A DNA stretch of 64,000 nt from Aquihabitans sp. G128 (GCF_019048865.1 NZ_CP077604.1:3906001-3970000); one strand, 5' to 3'; shown: positions 30,709 through 42,982, counted from the first letter of the stretch. Made by a program: numbers and translations. Notes: generated from the letters alone by a model not told the origin.

Positions 30709-30855
30709 GTGGAGCGCCGTCAACGAGTCGCCCGGGCCGCAACGGCCCTCGACCGCTGCCGGTCTCGGATCGCAGCCCCCGGCGGGTCGCTGCGCAGGTC
30801 CGGCCCCATGCCAGAGCCGTTCGACGTGGCCTCCGCGCCCGGCACCGACCAGTAG
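30709..30855 (+). CDS. Candidate leaderless 48-codon ORF upstream of sucC
   Basis: GTG 30709 begins an Arg/Ala-rich frame (VERRQRVARAATALDRCRSR...) ending at TAG 30853-30855, 19 nt before the sucC GTG. The TAGTAT box 7 nt upstream suggests a leaderless transcript starting with this codon. It may be a leader peptide controlling sucCD or a chance frame in GC-rich DNA. The sequence matches no family I know. Confidence 0.35.
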   Translation: MERRQRVARAATALDRCRSRIAAPGGSLRRSGPMPEPFDVASAPGTDQ

Positions 30856-30874
30856 CGACCTTCCAGGAGTCCGA

Positions 30875-32014
30875 GTGGACCTTCTCGAGTACCAAGGCAA
30901 GCAGTTCTTCGCGAGCTTCGACATCCCGGTCTCACCGGGCGAAGCCGTCACCACGGTGGACGAGGCGGTGGCCGCGGCCGACCGCATCGGCTACCCGGTG
31001 GTCGTGAAGGCCCAGGTCCACGTCGGTGGGCGGGGCAAGGCGGGTGGCGTGAAGCTCGCCGCCAACACCGAGGAGGCCCGCGAGCACGCCGGCAACATCC
31101 TCGGCCTCGACATCAAGGGCCACGTCGTCAAGATCGTGTGGATCGAGGCGGCCTCGGACATCGCCGAGGAGTACTACGCCAGCTTCACCCTCGACCGTGC
31201 CGCCAAGAAGCACCTCGGCATGCTGTCGGCCCAGGGCGGCGTGGAGATCGAGGTCGTGGCCGAGAAGGACCCCGACGCCATCGCCAAGATCTGGATCGAC
31301 CCGGTCGACGGCCTCACCGAAGAGGCCGCCCGTGCCTGGGTGACCGCCGCCAAGCTCAACCCGGAGGCCAACGACGGCGCCGTCGACATCCTCCTCAAGC
31401 TCTACAAGGCCTACACCGAGGGCGACGCCGACCTCTGCGAGATCAACCCGCTGATCCTCAAGCCCACCGGCGAGGTGCACGCGCTGGACGCCAAGGTCAC
31501 CCTCGACGGCAACGCCGAGTTCCGCCACGAGGGCTGGGACGTCTACGACGCCACCCAGATCCGTGACGACCGCGAGCAGGCCGCCCACGACAAGGGCCTG
31601 CAGTACGTCGGCCTCGACGGATCCGTCGGCGTGATCGCCAACGGCGCCGGCTTGGCCATGTCCACCGTCGACATCGTCAACCAGGTGGGCGGCAGCCCCG
31701 CCAACTTCCTCGACATCGGCGGCGGCGCCAACGCCGAGGTGATGGCCGGCGCGCTGGAGGTCATCAACAACGACCCCAACGTGAAGTCCATCTTCATCAA
31801 CATCTTCGGTGGCATCACCAAGGGCGACGAGGTGGCCAACGGCATCGTCACCGCCCTGGGCCGCGTCAAGATCGACGCCCCCATCGTGATCCGCATCGAC
31901 GGCACCAACGCCGAGCAGGGTCGAGCGATCCTGGCCGAGCACGAGTCCGAGAAGCTCCAGTCCAAGTCCACGATGCTCGAAGCGGCCCGCACGGCCGTCG
32001 AGCTGGCGAAGTAG
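30875..32014 (+). CDS. sucC: Succinyl-CoA synthetase (ADP-forming) beta subunit
   Basis: SucC carries the ATP-grasp domain that binds nucleotide in the TCA-cycle interconversion of succinyl-CoA and succinate. MDLLEYQGKQFFASFDIPVS and the lysine-rich KAQVHVGGRGKAGGVKLA loop are canonical, as are CEINPLIL and the ligase domain FLDIGGGANAE and INIFGGITKGDEVA. At 379 aa it has normal length. GTG 30875 follows AGGAG (30865-30869) by 5 nt. It lies 13 nt before sucD in an operon. Confidence 0.97.
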   Translation: MDLLEYQGKQFFASFDIPVSPGEAVTTVDEAVAAADRIGYPVVVKAQVHVGGRGKAGGVKLAANTEEAREHAGNILGLDIKGHVVKIVWIEAASDIAEEYYASFTLDRAAKKHLGMLSAQGGVEIEVVAEKDPDAIAKIWIDPVDGLTEEAARAWVTAAKLNPEANDGAVDILLKLYKAYTEGDADLCEINPLILKPTGEVHALDAKVTLDGNAEFRHEGWDVYDATQIRDDREQAAHDKGLQYVGLDGSVGVIANGAGLAMSTVDIVNQVGGSPANFLDIGGGANAEVMAGALEVINNDPNVKSIFINIFGGITKGDEVANGIVTALGRVKIDAPIVIRIDGTNAEQGRAILAEHESEKLQSKSTMLEAARTAVELAK

Positions 32015-32027
32015 AGGTAGGGAACCC

Positions 32028-32912
32028 ATGGCGATCTTCGTCGACGAGAACACCAAGGTCCTCTACCAGGGCCTCACCGGTTCGCAGGGCCGCTTCTACG
32101 GCCTGCGCAACCGCGACTACGGCACCCAGGTGGTGGCCGGGGTCAACCCCAAGAAGGCCGGCACCGACGTGGACGGCATCCCCGTCTACGCCTCGGTGGC
32201 CGAGGCCAAAGAGGCCACCGGCGCCACGGTGTCGTGCGTCTTCATCCCCGCCCCGGGCGTGCAGTCCGCGGTGCTCGAGGCGGCTGAGGCCGGCCTCGAG
32301 CTGGTGGTCGTCATCACCGAGGGCGTCCCCGCCCAGGACGAGGCGTACTTCTTCAACAAGGTGAAGCGGGACTTCCCCGGCACCCGGATCCTCGGGCCGA
32401 ACTGCCCCGGCATCATCAGCCCCGGGAAGGCCAACATCGGCATCACCGCCGGCGAGATCGCCAAGCCCGGCGGCCCGGTGGGCATCGTGAGCCGCTCCGG
32501 CACGCTCACCTACCAGGCCCTCTACGAGCTCAAGCTCCAGGACATCGGCGTCACCACCTGCGTGGGCATCGGTGGCGACCCGGTCCCCGGCACCTCGTTC
32601 ATCGACTGCCTGGAGGCCTTCGAGGCCGACCCCGAGACCAAGGCCGTCATGCTCATCGGTGAGATCGGTGGCTCGGCGGAGGAAGAGGCCGCCGAGTTCA
32701 TCAAGCACAAGATGACCAAGCCGGTCAGCGCCTACATCGCGGGCGTCACCGCCCCTCCCGGCAAGAAGATGGGCCACGCCGGCGCCATCGTGTCGGGCGG
32801 CAAGGGCACCGCGGCGGCCAAGATGGAGGCCCTCACCGACGCCGGGGTCAAGGTGGGCAACAACCCGACCGAGGCCGGCGAGCTCATGGTGGAGATCGTC
32901 AAGGGCCTCTGA
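32028..32912 (+). CDS. sucD: Succinyl-CoA synthetase alpha subunit
   Basis: SucD (294 aa) binds CoA and carries the phosphohistidine. The CoA-binding Rossmann fold shows GLTGSQGRFYGLRNRDYGTQ, and ILGPNCPGIISPGKANIGI is conserved. The active-site His is in GKKMGHAGAIVSGGKGTA. It pairs with SucC as the heterodimer or heterotetramer. A strong hairpin terminator lies 62 nt downstream, closing the sucCD operon. Confidence 0.97.
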   Translation: MAIFVDENTKVLYQGLTGSQGRFYGLRNRDYGTQVVAGVNPKKAGTDVDGIPVYASVAEAKEATGATVSCVFIPAPGVQSAVLEAAEAGLELVVVITEGVPAQDEAYFFNKVKRDFPGTRILGPNCPGIISPGKANIGITAGEIAKPGGPVGIVSRSGTLTYQALYELKLQDIGVTTCVGIGGDPVPGTSFIDCLEAFEADPETKAVMLIGEIGGSAEEEAAEFIKHKMTKPVSAYIAGVTAPPGKKMGHAGAIVSGGKGTAAAKMEALTDAGVKVGNNPTEAGELMVEIVKGL

Positions 32913-32973
32913 GCCCGTCGATCGCCGAGCGCTCGGCGGCCTTCGGGCCGCACCCGAGCCAGCACCGCACGCG

Positions 32974-33005
32974 GAACGGCCCGCCCCTTCGGGGGCGGGC
33001 CGTTC
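32974..33005 (+). terminator. Hairpin terminator after sucD
   Basis: A 14-bp perfect stem closes a TTCG loop (32988-32991). It lies between sucD and the convergent membrane-protein gene and can serve both. Confidence 0.82.
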
Positions 33006-33047
33006 ACGTTCTCGGGGCTCGGTCGTCGGCCGCCGCCGACCGAGGTC

Positions 33048-33518
33048 CTAGAAGGGGGTGCTGGGGCCACCCGGGGCGGCGGGGCCGCTGCCGGCGCCGG
33101 TGGTGCCGCCGACCTCGATGCCGAGGAGCTCCATCACGGAGCCGGCGAAGAGGGCGATGGCGCCGAGGAGCGACAGGAGCAGGCCGGCGCCGGCGTCGAG
33201 GCCGTCGGGCAGGCCGATGAGCAGGCCGATCAGGATCACCAGGCCGGTGAACGAAAGCATGAAGTTGATCTGCTTCCAGTTCAGCGTGAGGATCTGTTCG
33301 GGCAGCTTGACGTCGGCGAAGAGGGTGGCGGCGGTGGTGCCGCCGACGATCAGGCCGAAGAGCAGCGGGAAGATGGTCAGCGGGAAGTAGAAGTCCCCGC
33401 TCCACGCGCTCACCCCATCGCCGAACGACGGCTTCACGAAGTTGAGGAAGCTGAAGATCAGCAGGACGACGGCGCCAGCGAGGATGGCGATCTGGCTGGG
33501 TTTCGGGGTGGTCTTCAT
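33048..33518 (-). CDS. Small four-helix membrane protein, unknown function
   Basis: The 156-aa protein has four predicted membrane helices: IAILAGAVVLLIFSFLNF, LTIFPLLFGLIVGGTTAATL, FMLSFTGLVILIGLLIGL and LLSLLGAIALFAGSVMEL. A Gly/Pro-rich C-terminal tail (GAGSGPAAPGGPSTPF) lies inside or outside. ATG 33518 is preceded by AAGGAG and a TAGCGT -10 box (plus 33569-33574). Its topology resembles small actinobacterial membrane proteins of unknown function. It is divergent from purN. Confidence 0.75.
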   Translation of the reverse strand: MKTTPKPSQIAILAGAVVLLIFSFLNFVKPSFGDGVSAWSGDFYFPLTIFPLLFGLIVGGTTAATLFADVKLPEQILTLNWKQINFMLSFTGLVILIGLLIGLPDGLDAGAGLLLSLLGAIALFAGSVMELLGIEVGGTTGAGSGPAAPGGPSTPF

Positions 33519-33659
33519 GACGGCCCGCTCCTTGGAGGTTGGTGAAGTTGCCGGGGGTGTTGCGGCGACGCTATCCCAGCGCTGGTGACGGCTGAGCGGA
33601 TCCTTGCTGGCGCTTCTCTGTCCTGGCCGCGCACTTCCTGGGCGCCGGAGGTCGGCTGG

Positions 33660-33665
33660 TAGCGT
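33660..33665 (+). promoter_or_regulatory. -10 box of a leaderless promoter (purN)
   Basis: TAGCGT ends 7 nt before GTG 33673; there is no Shine-Dalgarno. Confidence 0.5.
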
Positions 33666-33672
33666 CGCCCCA

Positions 33673-34239
33673 GTGCGCGTGGGTGTCTTGGTGTCGGGAA
33701 CAGGGACGATCCTGCACGCCATCCTCGCCGCCGGCATCCCCGTCTCGCTGGTGGCCGCCGATCGACCGTGCGCCGGGCTGGGCATCGCCGCCGACGCCGG
33801 GATCGCCACCGAGCTGGTCGCCCGGGACCGCTTCGACGGCGCCTTCGACCGGGACGCGTACTCGGCCGAGCTGGCCGGCGTGCTGGCGTCGCACGACCTC
33901 GACTGGGTGGCCATGGCCGGCTTCGGCACCATCCTCGCCGAGCCGGTCCACGCCGCCTTCCCGGGCCGCATCCTCAACACCCACCCGGCCCTGCTGCCGT
34001 CGTTCAAGGGCTGGCACGCGGTGCGGGACGCGCTGGCCTACGGCGTGAAGGTCACCGGCTGCACCGTGCACGTGGCGGGGCTCGACGTCGACACCGGGCC
34101 GATCCTGGCCCAAGAGGCCGTCTCCGTCCTGCCGGACGACACCGAGGCTTCGCTCCAGGAGCGCATCAAGGAGGTGGAGCGCCGCATCTACCCCGCCGTG
34201 CTCCGCCAGCTCATCGACCAGGGGCAGGTCGCCCCGTGA
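33673..34239 (+). CDS. purN: Phosphoribosylglycinamide formyltransferase PurN
   Basis: PurN transfers a formyl group from 10-formyl-THF to GAR in purine synthesis. The 188-aa protein starts VRVGVLVSGTGTILHAIL. The catalytic Asn and His are in ILNTHPALLPSFKGWHA and the Asp in HVAGLDVDTGPILAQEAV. GTG 33673 is preferred because a TAGCGT box lies 7 nt before it. It is followed 28 nt later by purH. Confidence 0.93.
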   Translation: MRVGVLVSGTGTILHAILAAGIPVSLVAADRPCAGLGIAADAGIATELVARDRFDGAFDRDAYSAELAGVLASHDLDWVAMAGFGTILAEPVHAAFPGRILNTHPALLPSFKGWHAVRDALAYGVKVTGCTVHVAGLDVDTGPILAQEAVSVLPDDTEASLQERIKEVERRIYPAVLRQLIDQGQVAP

Positions 34240-34267
34240 ACCACCCAACGCAAGGACGCCACCTGCC

Positions 34268-35821
34268 ATGAGGGCCCTCATCTCCGTCTACGACAAGTCC
34301 GGGATCGGCGAGCTGGCCCAGGGCCTGGCCGACCTGGGCTGGGACCTGGTCTCCAGCGGGGGCACGGCCCAGCAGCTGCGCGAGGCCGGCCTCACCGTCG
34401 TCGACACCGCCGAGATCACCGGCTTCCCGGCGATCCTCGGCCACCGTGTGGTCACCCTGCACCCGAAGATCCACGGCGGGATCCTGGCCGACCGCAGCAA
34501 CCCCCACCACGTGGCCGAGATGGAGCAGTACGACATCGAGGGCATCGACCTGGTGGTCGGCAACCTGTACCCGTTCGGCTCCGACCCGGCGGCGTTCGCC
34601 CATGGCGGCGGCACCGCCGAGGACGTCATCGACATCGGTGGCCCGGCCATGGTGCGGGCCGCGGCCAAGAACCACGCCCACGTCGGCGTCGTGGTCGACC
34701 CCGCCGACTACGACGGCGTGCTGGCCGAGCTGCGCGCCGACGGCTCGCTGTCGGCCGCCACCCGGCGCCGCCTCGCCCGGTCGGCCTTCGCCCACACCGC
34801 GGCCTACGACGCTGCCGTGGTCGCCTGGTTCGACGCCGGCGACGAGGAGCTGCTGCCGCCGACCCTGCACGTGGCGGCCACCCGTGAGGAGCGGACGCTG
34901 CGCTACGGCGAGAACCCGCACCAGAAGGCGGCGCTCTACCGCAGCCAGGGCGAGGACCCCTGGTGGGCCACCGCCACCCAGCACGGCGGCGTGGCGCTCA
35001 GCTACCTGAACCTCTACGACGCCGACGCGGCGTGGATCCTGGCCCACGACCTCGGCTCGGCCGGCGGCTCGAAGCCCGCACGGCCCACCGTCGCCATCAT
35101 CAAGCACGCCAACCCGTGTGGCGTGGCCGTGGCCGACACGCTGGCCGAGGCCTACCAGCGGGCCTTCGACTGCGATCCCCGCTCGGCGTTCGGCGGCATC
35201 GTCGCCCTGAACCAGGTGGTCGACGACGACACCGTGGTCGAGATGGTCGCCGCCGCCCAGGCCGATGTGGTGATCGCTCCCGGCTACGCCCCGGGCGTGG
35301 TCGAGGCGCTGCAGGCCAAGCGCAAGAACACCCGGCTGCTCGAGGCCGTGGCGCCGACCCCGCCGAGCCGGCACCTGCGCCCGGTCTCCGGCGGCTGGCT
35401 GGTCCAGGAGCCCCACCGGGTGGTCTCGAGCCCCGACCAGTGGGACGTGGTCACCAGCCGCGTGCCCACCGCCGACGAGCTGGCCGACGCCGACCTGGCG
35501 TTCCGGGTCTGCGCCGCCACCATCTCCAACTCGATCGTGCTGGTGAAGGACGGCGTGGCCTGGGGCATCGGCGCCGGGCAGCAGAACCGGGTGGAGGCCG
35601 GCCAGATCGCCGCCGAGAAGGCGGCGGGGCGGGCTGCGGGCGGGGCCTGCGCCAGCGACGCCTTCTACCCGTTCCCCGACGGCATCGAGGCGGCGGCTTC
35701 GGCCGGCGTCGCCGTGATCGTCCAGCCCGGCGGCTCGGTCCGCGACGCCGAGAACATCGCCAAGGCCGACGAGCTCGGCGTGGCCATGGTGTTCACCGGC
35801 GAGCGCCAGTTCAAGCACTGA
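34268..35821 (+). CDS. purH: Bifunctional AICAR formyltransferase / IMP cyclohydrolase
   Basis: PurH completes de novo IMP synthesis. The 517-aa protein has the cyclohydrolase (MGS-like) domain first ([34 protein letters not shown]) and the formyltransferase domain second. The AICARFT motifs include [32 protein letters not shown] and the C-terminal [18 protein letters not shown]. It supplies IMP to GuaB. It lies in a purN-purH operon, just before folD, which makes the folate cofactor both enzymes need. Confidence 0.97.
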   Translation: MRALISVYDKSGIGELAQGLADLGWDLVSSGGTAQQLREAGLTVVDTAEITGFPAILGHRVVTLHPKIHGGILADRSNPHHVAEMEQYDIEGIDLVVGNLYPFGSDPAAFAHGGGTAEDVIDIGGPAMVRAAAKNHAHVGVVVDPADYDGVLAELRADGSLSAATRRRLARSAFAHTAAYDAAVVAWFDAGDEELLPPTLHVAATREERTLRYGENPHQKAALYRSQGEDPWWATATQHGGVALSYLNLYDADAAWILAHDLGSAGGSKPARPTVAIIKHANPCGVAVADTLAEAYQRAFDCDPRSAFGGIVALNQVVDDDTVVEMVAAAQADVVIAPGYAPGVVEALQAKRKNTRLLEAVAPTPPSRHLRPVSGGWLVQEPHRVVSSPDQWDVVTSRVPTADELADADLAFRVCAATISNSIVLVKDGVAWGIGAGQQNRVEAGQIAAEKAAGRAAGGACASDAFYPFPDGIEAAASAGVAVIVQPGGSVRDAENIAKADELGVAMVFTGERQFKH

Positions 35822-35899
35822 TCCCACCCCGCCAACCCGCCACCCCCTACCCCACCCCGCCACCCCGCGTGGCGGCACCCCTTCGCTGGGGCGGATCAG

Positions 35900-35923
35900 C
35901 GGCGAATCGACGTCGATTCGCCG
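35900..35923. repeat. Intergenic palindromic repeat, copy 2
   Basis: A perfect 24-bp palindrome: CGGCGAATCGAC followed by GTCGATTCGCCG. It sits in the 146-nt gap between purH and folD, 44 nt before the folD start, so it may affect folD transcription or just be a REP-like element. Confidence 0.85.
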
Positions 35924-35967
35924 CCGACCTCGACCCAGCCACCACCTGCACCTCCGAGGAGCGCCCC

Positions 35968-36840
35968 ATGACCGCCAAGCTGATGCCGGGCAAGCCCGTC
36001 GCCGACGCCGTCTTCGCCGACCTGGCGCCGCGCATCGCCGCCCTGGTCGCCGCCGGCCACACGCCGGGCCTCGGGACCCTCCTCGTCGGCGGCGACTCCG
36101 CCAGCGCCGGCTACATCCGCATGAAGCAGGAGAAGGCCGCCGAGCTTGGCTTCACCTCGCCGCACACCCACCTGCCCGAGGACGCCACCCAGGCCGACGT
36201 CCTGGCCGCGATCCGCGAGATGAACGACGCCGACGACGTCGACGCCGTCCTGCTCCAGCACCCGACGCCGCCCCAGATCGACTTCGACGCCGCCCTGCTC
36301 ACCCTCGATCCCGACAAGGACGTCGACGGGCTGCACCCGGTGAACATGGGCCGCCTGGCCCTCGGCATGCCCGGCCCCGTGCCCTGCACCCCCGCCGGCA
36401 TCGAGGCGCTCCTGGCCCACTACGAGGTCCCGATCGCCGGCAAGGACGTGTGCATCCTCGGTCGAGGCACCACGCTCGGTCGCCCCCTCGCCCTCCTGCT
36501 GTCGCAGAAGCGCCCCACCGCCAACGCCGCGGTCACGGTCGTCCACACCGGGGTGCCGAACTGGGCCGACTACACCCGCCGGGCCGACGTCGTGATCGCC
36601 GCGGCCGGCGCCCCCGGCATCCTCCAGCCCGAGCACCTCACCCCCGGGGTGACCGTCGTGGGCGGCGGCGTCCGCTACGAGGGCCGCAAGCTCCTGCCCG
36701 ACGTCGACGAGCGCTGCGAAGAGGTGGCCGGCGCCATCACCCCGCGCATCGGCGGGGTCGGTCCCACCACCATCGCCCTGCTGTTCCGCAACGCCGTCGA
36801 GGCCGCCGAGCGCCGCGCCGGCCTGGCCGCCCGCGCCTAG
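35968..36840 (+). CDS. folD: Bifunctional methylenetetrahydrofolate dehydrogenase/cyclohydrolase FolD
   Basis: FolD interconverts 5,10-methylene-THF and 10-formyl-THF. The 290-aa protein has the active-site Lys in [47 protein letters not shown] and the NADP-binding [17 protein letters not shown]. The usual QLPLP substrate motif reads QHPTP here, as in a distinct actinobacterial branch. ATG 35968 follows GAGGA. metF starts 13 nt after its stop. Confidence 0.94.
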   Translation: MTAKLMPGKPVADAVFADLAPRIAALVAAGHTPGLGTLLVGGDSASAGYIRMKQEKAAELGFTSPHTHLPEDATQADVLAAIREMNDADDVDAVLLQHPTPPQIDFDAALLTLDPDKDVDGLHPVNMGRLALGMPGPVPCTPAGIEALLAHYEVPIAGKDVCILGRGTTLGRPLALLLSQKRPTANAAVTVVHTGVPNWADYTRRADVVIAAAGAPGILQPEHLTPGVTVVGGGVRYEGRKLLPDVDERCEEVAGAITPRIGGVGPTTIALLFRNAVEAAERRAGLAARA

Positions 36841-36853
36841 CCTCGCCGCCACC

Positions 36854-37711
36854 ATGACCCGGATCGCCGACCTCCTCGCCAAGGGCACCACCTGGTCCTT
36901 CGAGTTCTTCCCGCCGAAGACGCCCGAAGGCCTGGTCGCCTTCGACGCCGCGGTCAACGACCTCTCGGCGCTGGAGCCGTCGTACGTTTCGGTCACCTAC
37001 GGCGCCCTCGGCGCCACCCGCGACACCACCCGGGACCTCGTCCTGCGGGTCAACCGGGAGCAGTCGTTCCCCGCCATGCCCCACCTCACCTGCGTCGGCC
37101 ACACCCGGGCCGAGCTGGTGGAGCTGCTCGAGTCCTACCGCGAGGGGGGCATCGAGAACATCCTGGCCCTGGCCGGTGACCCGCCGGCCGACGGCAGCGA
37201 TCCCGGTGGCGACTTCACCTACGCCACCGAGCTCATCGAGCTGGTCCGCGAGGTGGGCGACTTCTCCGTCGGCGTCGCCGCCTTCCCCGAGCTCCACCCC
37301 CGCTCTCCTGATCGGGAGACCGACCGTCGGCTGCTGGCCGAGAAGCTGGCCCTGGCCGACTTCGGCATGACCCAGTTCTTCTTCGACGCCGAGCACTACC
37401 GCCGCCTCGTCGACGAGCTGGCCGACCTCGGCAGCACCACGCCGGTGATCCCCGGCGTGATGCCGCTGGTCAACGTGGCCGGCACCCGCCGGATGGCGGC
37501 CATGAACGGCTCGGAGATCCCGACCTGGCTCCAGGAGCGCCTGGACGCCGTCGACGGCGACCCCGAGGCCACCCGCCGGCTGGGCGTCGAGGTGGCCACC
37601 GGCCTGGTGGCCGACCTGCTCGAGCTGGGCGTGCCCGGCGTGCACCTCTATGCGCTGAACCGGGCCAACTCCATCGAGGAGATCTACGCCGGGCTCGGCC
37701 TGAAGCGCTGA
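36854..37711 (+). CDS. metF: Methylenetetrahydrofolate reductase MetF
   Basis: MetF reduces 5,10-methylene-THF to 5-methyl-THF with FAD, feeding methionine synthesis. The 285-aa TIM barrel begins [18 protein letters not shown] (catalytic Glu in EFFPP), with [37 protein letters not shown] and the Gln-containing [17 protein letters not shown]. It is co-oriented with folD at 13 nt, joining two branches of one-carbon metabolism. A hairpin terminator follows. Confidence 0.95.
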   Translation: MTRIADLLAKGTTWSFEFFPPKTPEGLVAFDAAVNDLSALEPSYVSVTYGALGATRDTTRDLVLRVNREQSFPAMPHLTCVGHTRAELVELLESYREGGIENILALAGDPPADGSDPGGDFTYATELIELVREVGDFSVGVAAFPELHPRSPDRETDRRLLAEKLALADFGMTQFFFDAEHYRRLVDELADLGSTTPVIPGVMPLVNVAGTRRMAAMNGSEIPTWLQERLDAVDGDPEATRRLGVEVATGLVADLLELGVPGVHLYALNRANSIEEIYAGLGLKR

Positions 37712-37713
37712 CG

Positions 37714-37748
37714 CGACGAGGCCCGGTCCAGCGGACCTGGCCTCGTCG
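37714..37748. terminator. Hairpin terminator after metF
   Basis: A 16-bp stem with one mismatch and an AGC loop (37730-37732) starts 3 nt after the metF stop. It lies in the convergent gap with icd and is probably bidirectional. Confidence 0.72.
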
Positions 37749-37833
37749 TGTTCGTGGTGCTGTGGGCTGGGCCGGCCCCCGCCGGGACGTCCTGCCGAGA
37801 TGCCTCGCCGGGTGCGGGCTGCGGCCGCCCGGA

Positions 37834-40137
<2,304 letters not shown>

Positions 40138-40193
40138 TTACCGACGGTGGCCAGGGACCACGAACGGCAGGGTCGGCGACCTGGGCGGTAGGA

Positions 40194-40210
40194 TCTGACG
40201 GAGCGTCAGA
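40194..40210. promoter_or_regulatory. TetR-type inverted repeat at the amidohydrolase promoter
   Basis: TCTGACG-GAG-CGTCAGA is a perfect 7-bp inverted repeat. It begins at the last base of a TAGGAT -10 box (40189-40194) and would cover the transcription start, so it looks like a repressor operator for the gene at 40248. Confidence 0.6.
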
Positions 40211-40247
40211 AACGGCGCCCGTCTCGCTCCTGCGGAGGTCTCGTCAC

Positions 40248-41972
40248 ATGCTCGACCAGCTGATCAAGGGTGGCACCGTCGTCGACGGCACCGGCGCGCC
40301 GGCCCGGGTGGCCGACGTCGGCGTCCGCGACGGGCGCATCGTGGCCATCGGCGAGGTCACCGAGGAGGCCGCCGCGGTCATCGACGCCACCGGGCTGCTG
40401 GTGATCCCCGGCATCATCGACCCCCACACCCACTACGACGCCCAGCTGTTCTGGGACGGCGGCGCGTCGCCGTCGAACGTCCACGGCGTCACCACGGTCA
40501 TCGGCGGCAACTGCGGCTTCACGCTGGCGCCGCTCAAGGCGGAGGACGCCGCCTACACCCGGGAGTTCATGGCCAGCGTCGAGGGCATGTCCGTGGCTGC
40601 CCTGGAAGAGGGCGTGCCGTGGAACTGGGAGAGCTTCGCCGAGTACCTCGACCAGCTCGACGGCAAGGTGGGGGTCAACGCCGGCTTCCTGGTGGGCCAC
40701 AACGCGCTGCGCCGATACGTGATGGGCCCCGGATCGGTGGGCAACGAGGCCACGCCGGAGGAGGTGGCGGCCATGCAGTCGCTGCTGGCCGAGAGCATCC
40801 AGGCCGGTGGGCTCGGCTTCTCCACCACCCTGAGCCGCACCCACTCCGACGGTGACGGCCAGCCGGTGGCGTCGCGGTGGGCCACGAACGAGGAGATCCT
40901 CGCCCTGTGCGAGGTGGTCGAGCAGCACCCCGGCACGACCCTCGAGGCCATGACCGACGGGTGCCTCGATCGGTTCTCCGACGAGGAGATCGAGCTGTTC
41001 TCCGACATGTCGGCCACGGCGAAGCGCCCGCTGAACTGGAACGTGATGACGATCGACTCGCGGGAGCCGGGCCGCATCCCGCGCCAGCTCTCCGCCGGTG
41101 ACCGGGCGGCGGAGAAGGGCGGACGGATCGTGGCCCTCACCCTCCCCGTGCAGGTGCCCATGAACATGAGCTTCCTGAACCACTGCGGGCTGTTCCTCAT
41201 CCCCGGGTGGAAGGACCTCGTGCTGGGGCTGCCGGTGCCCGAGCGCATCGCCAAGCTGCAGGATCCCGACGTGCAGGCCCAGATGCAGGCCCTCTCGCAG
41301 GCTCCCGAGGCGGGGGTCTTCAAGCGCCTCGCCGACTTCGAGAACTACATCCTGGGCGACACCTACTCCGAGGCCAACGAGGGGCTCAAGGGCCGCCGGG
41401 TCGGCGACCTCGCTGCGGAGCGGGGCCAGGAGGCCTTCGCCACCCTCATCGACGTGGTGGTGGCCGACGAGCTGCGCACCGTCCTCTGGCCCATCCCGCC
41501 CGACGGCGACGCCGACTCGTGGGAGCTGCGCCGCCAGACGTGGGCCGACGACCGGGCGATGCTCGGGGGCTCCGACGCCGGTGCCCACCTCGACCGCATG
41601 TGCGGAGCGCCGTTCCCCACGCGCTTCCTGGGCGACACGCTGCGGGGCCGCAAGCTGGTCCCCGTGGAGCGGGCGGTGCAGCTCATGACCGAGGTGCCCG
41701 CCACCCTGTTCGGCCTGCGAGACCGAGGCCTCCTGGTCGAGGGGTTCCACGCCGACATCACGATCGTCGACCCCGAGACCGTGGGCTCGGAGCTGGCCGA
41801 GCTGGTGCACGACCTGCCCGGCGACTCGCCCCGGCTCACCGCCGACTCGATCGGGGTGGTGCGGGTGCTGGTCAACGGCACCGTCACCGTGGTCGACGGC
41901 AAGCCCACCGGGGAGCTGCCCGGCACCGTCCTGCGCAGCGGTCGCGACACCGACACCGTCGCCACCAGCTGA
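40248..41972 (+). CDS. N-acyl-D-amino-acid deacylase-family amidohydrolase
   Basis: The 574-aa protein belongs to the D-aminoacylase/amidohydrolase superfamily. It starts LDQLIKGGTVVDGTGAPARV, has the metal-binding HxH in IDPHTHYDAQLFWD, GGNCGFTLAPL, and a late Asp in LGGSDAGAHLDRMCGAPFPT. Substrate is likely an N-acyl amino acid or another amide; the family is broad in actinobacteria. GCGGAGG precedes ATG 40248. A palindromic operator at 40194-40210 suggests repression by a TetR-type protein. Confidence 0.88.
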   Translation: MLDQLIKGGTVVDGTGAPARVADVGVRDGRIVAIGEVTEEAAAVIDATGLLVIPGIIDPHTHYDAQLFWDGGASPSNVHGVTTVIGGNCGFTLAPLKAEDAAYTREFMASVEGMSVAALEEGVPWNWESFAEYLDQLDGKVGVNAGFLVGHNALRRYVMGPGSVGNEATPEEVAAMQSLLAESIQAGGLGFSTTLSRTHSDGDGQPVASRWATNEEILALCEVVEQHPGTTLEAMTDGCLDRFSDEEIELFSDMSATAKRPLNWNVMTIDSREPGRIPRQLSAGDRAAEKGGRIVALTLPVQVPMNMSFLNHCGLFLIPGWKDLVLGLPVPERIAKLQDPDVQAQMQALSQAPEAGVFKRLADFENYILGDTYSEANEGLKGRRVGDLAAERGQEAFATLIDVVVADELRTVLWPIPPDGDADSWELRRQTWADDRAMLGGSDAGAHLDRMCGAPFPTRFLGDTLRGRKLVPVERAVQLMTEVPATLFGLRDRGLLVEGFHADITIVDPETVGSELAELVHDLPGDSPRLTADSIGVVRVLVNGTVTVVDGKPTGELPGTVLRSGRDTDTVATS

Positions 41973-42090
41973 AGCTCCAGGCGACCCGCCGCCCTCGGGG
42001 TCGGCGGCCCGACCGAGGGCGGGAGCGCGCTCGGGTCCCGGAGCGTGCTCGGGTTCGGCCCGGTCGCTCGGGTCGACATGGTCATCTGGG

Positions 42091-42982
42091 TCAGCTCGGG
42101 TGGTCGGTGCCGGACCGTTGGCCGGGCGTCGTCGCCCGTCGGGCGCGCTCGGCGTCCAGCGGTGCGAACGGGTCGCCGATCGGCTCGCGTGGGGCGAGGA
42201 AGCCGGGGTGTCCCGCCCTCGACGGCTGGTCGTGGTCGAGCCACGGGTCGACGAGCGGTGGTTCGAGGCCTCGGAACCAGCGGGTGGTGGTCTCGTTGCG
42301 GGCGATGGCGTAGGTGCCTCGTGCCACCCGCTCGACGCGGCCCTGCTCGACCTCCCAGCCCATGGCGTCGGCCAGAGCCTTCACGGGGTGGGCGTGGGGG
42401 ATGACGTAGCCGTAGTGGTGCAGCCAGGTGTGCAGTGACCGCAGGGGCAGAGGCCCGTGCTGCCGCAGCACCGAGCGGCAGGTCTCCCGGAGGGCTCGTC
42501 CGGCGAGCCCGCGGGCGTCGGGCTGGGCCGGGGGGGATCGGCAGCTCGCCGACGGCGGGTGGTCGTCGGCCCTTGTGATGCGGGACGACGGGCCAGAGCA
42601 GCTCTCGGGCTTCGTCCACGGCGGCGAGGGCGTCGAGGCGACGCCGGGTCAACAGGTCGATCTGGCGATCGAGCTGTCCGACCTCGTGCAGCCGCTCGTC
42701 CCGGTCGATCTGGAGCTGGCGGCGGGTGCCCGGGGACAGGGTGGACCAGCGTCGGCTGTGCAGCAGGCCGCGACCCGCGATGATCGGGCGGCGGTGGGGG
42801 ACGGGGTGCGGCCGCCGCGAGGGAGCGGTGGCCCAGCCGGGGACGTCGGCAGGGTCCTCGTGGATGCCGTGACCCGGTTCGTCCTGCGGGTCGGCTGCCG
42901 TGCTGACGGGTCCGGGGGCGGGTCGTGGAGGTGGGGGTGAGGGTGGGGGTGGCGGGTCCGGAAGGGGTGGTGCGGGGTCCAT
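42091..42982 (-). pseudogene. Proline-rich protein with C-terminal winged-helix domain, frameshifted in a G7 run
   Basis: After a Pro-rich N-terminus (DPAPPLPDPPPPPSPPPPRP) there is a helical segment (DRQIDLLTRRRLDALAAVDE). A winged-helix-like unit follows: RSVLRQHGPLPLRSLHTWLH, then a wing ending RVERVARGTYAIAR, resembling HARE/RestrictionB-type wHTH folds. Frame is lost at seven G (42530-42536, plus strand). With six, IPPAQPDARGLAGRALRE joins the halves and the length is 296 aa. It is probably a sequence error. The function is unknown; DNA binding is inferred. Confidence 0.7.

Noticed and set aside
37712..37833. Possible small RNA between metF and icd
   Set aside because: Only a terminator hairpin is seen; no promoter or second structure.
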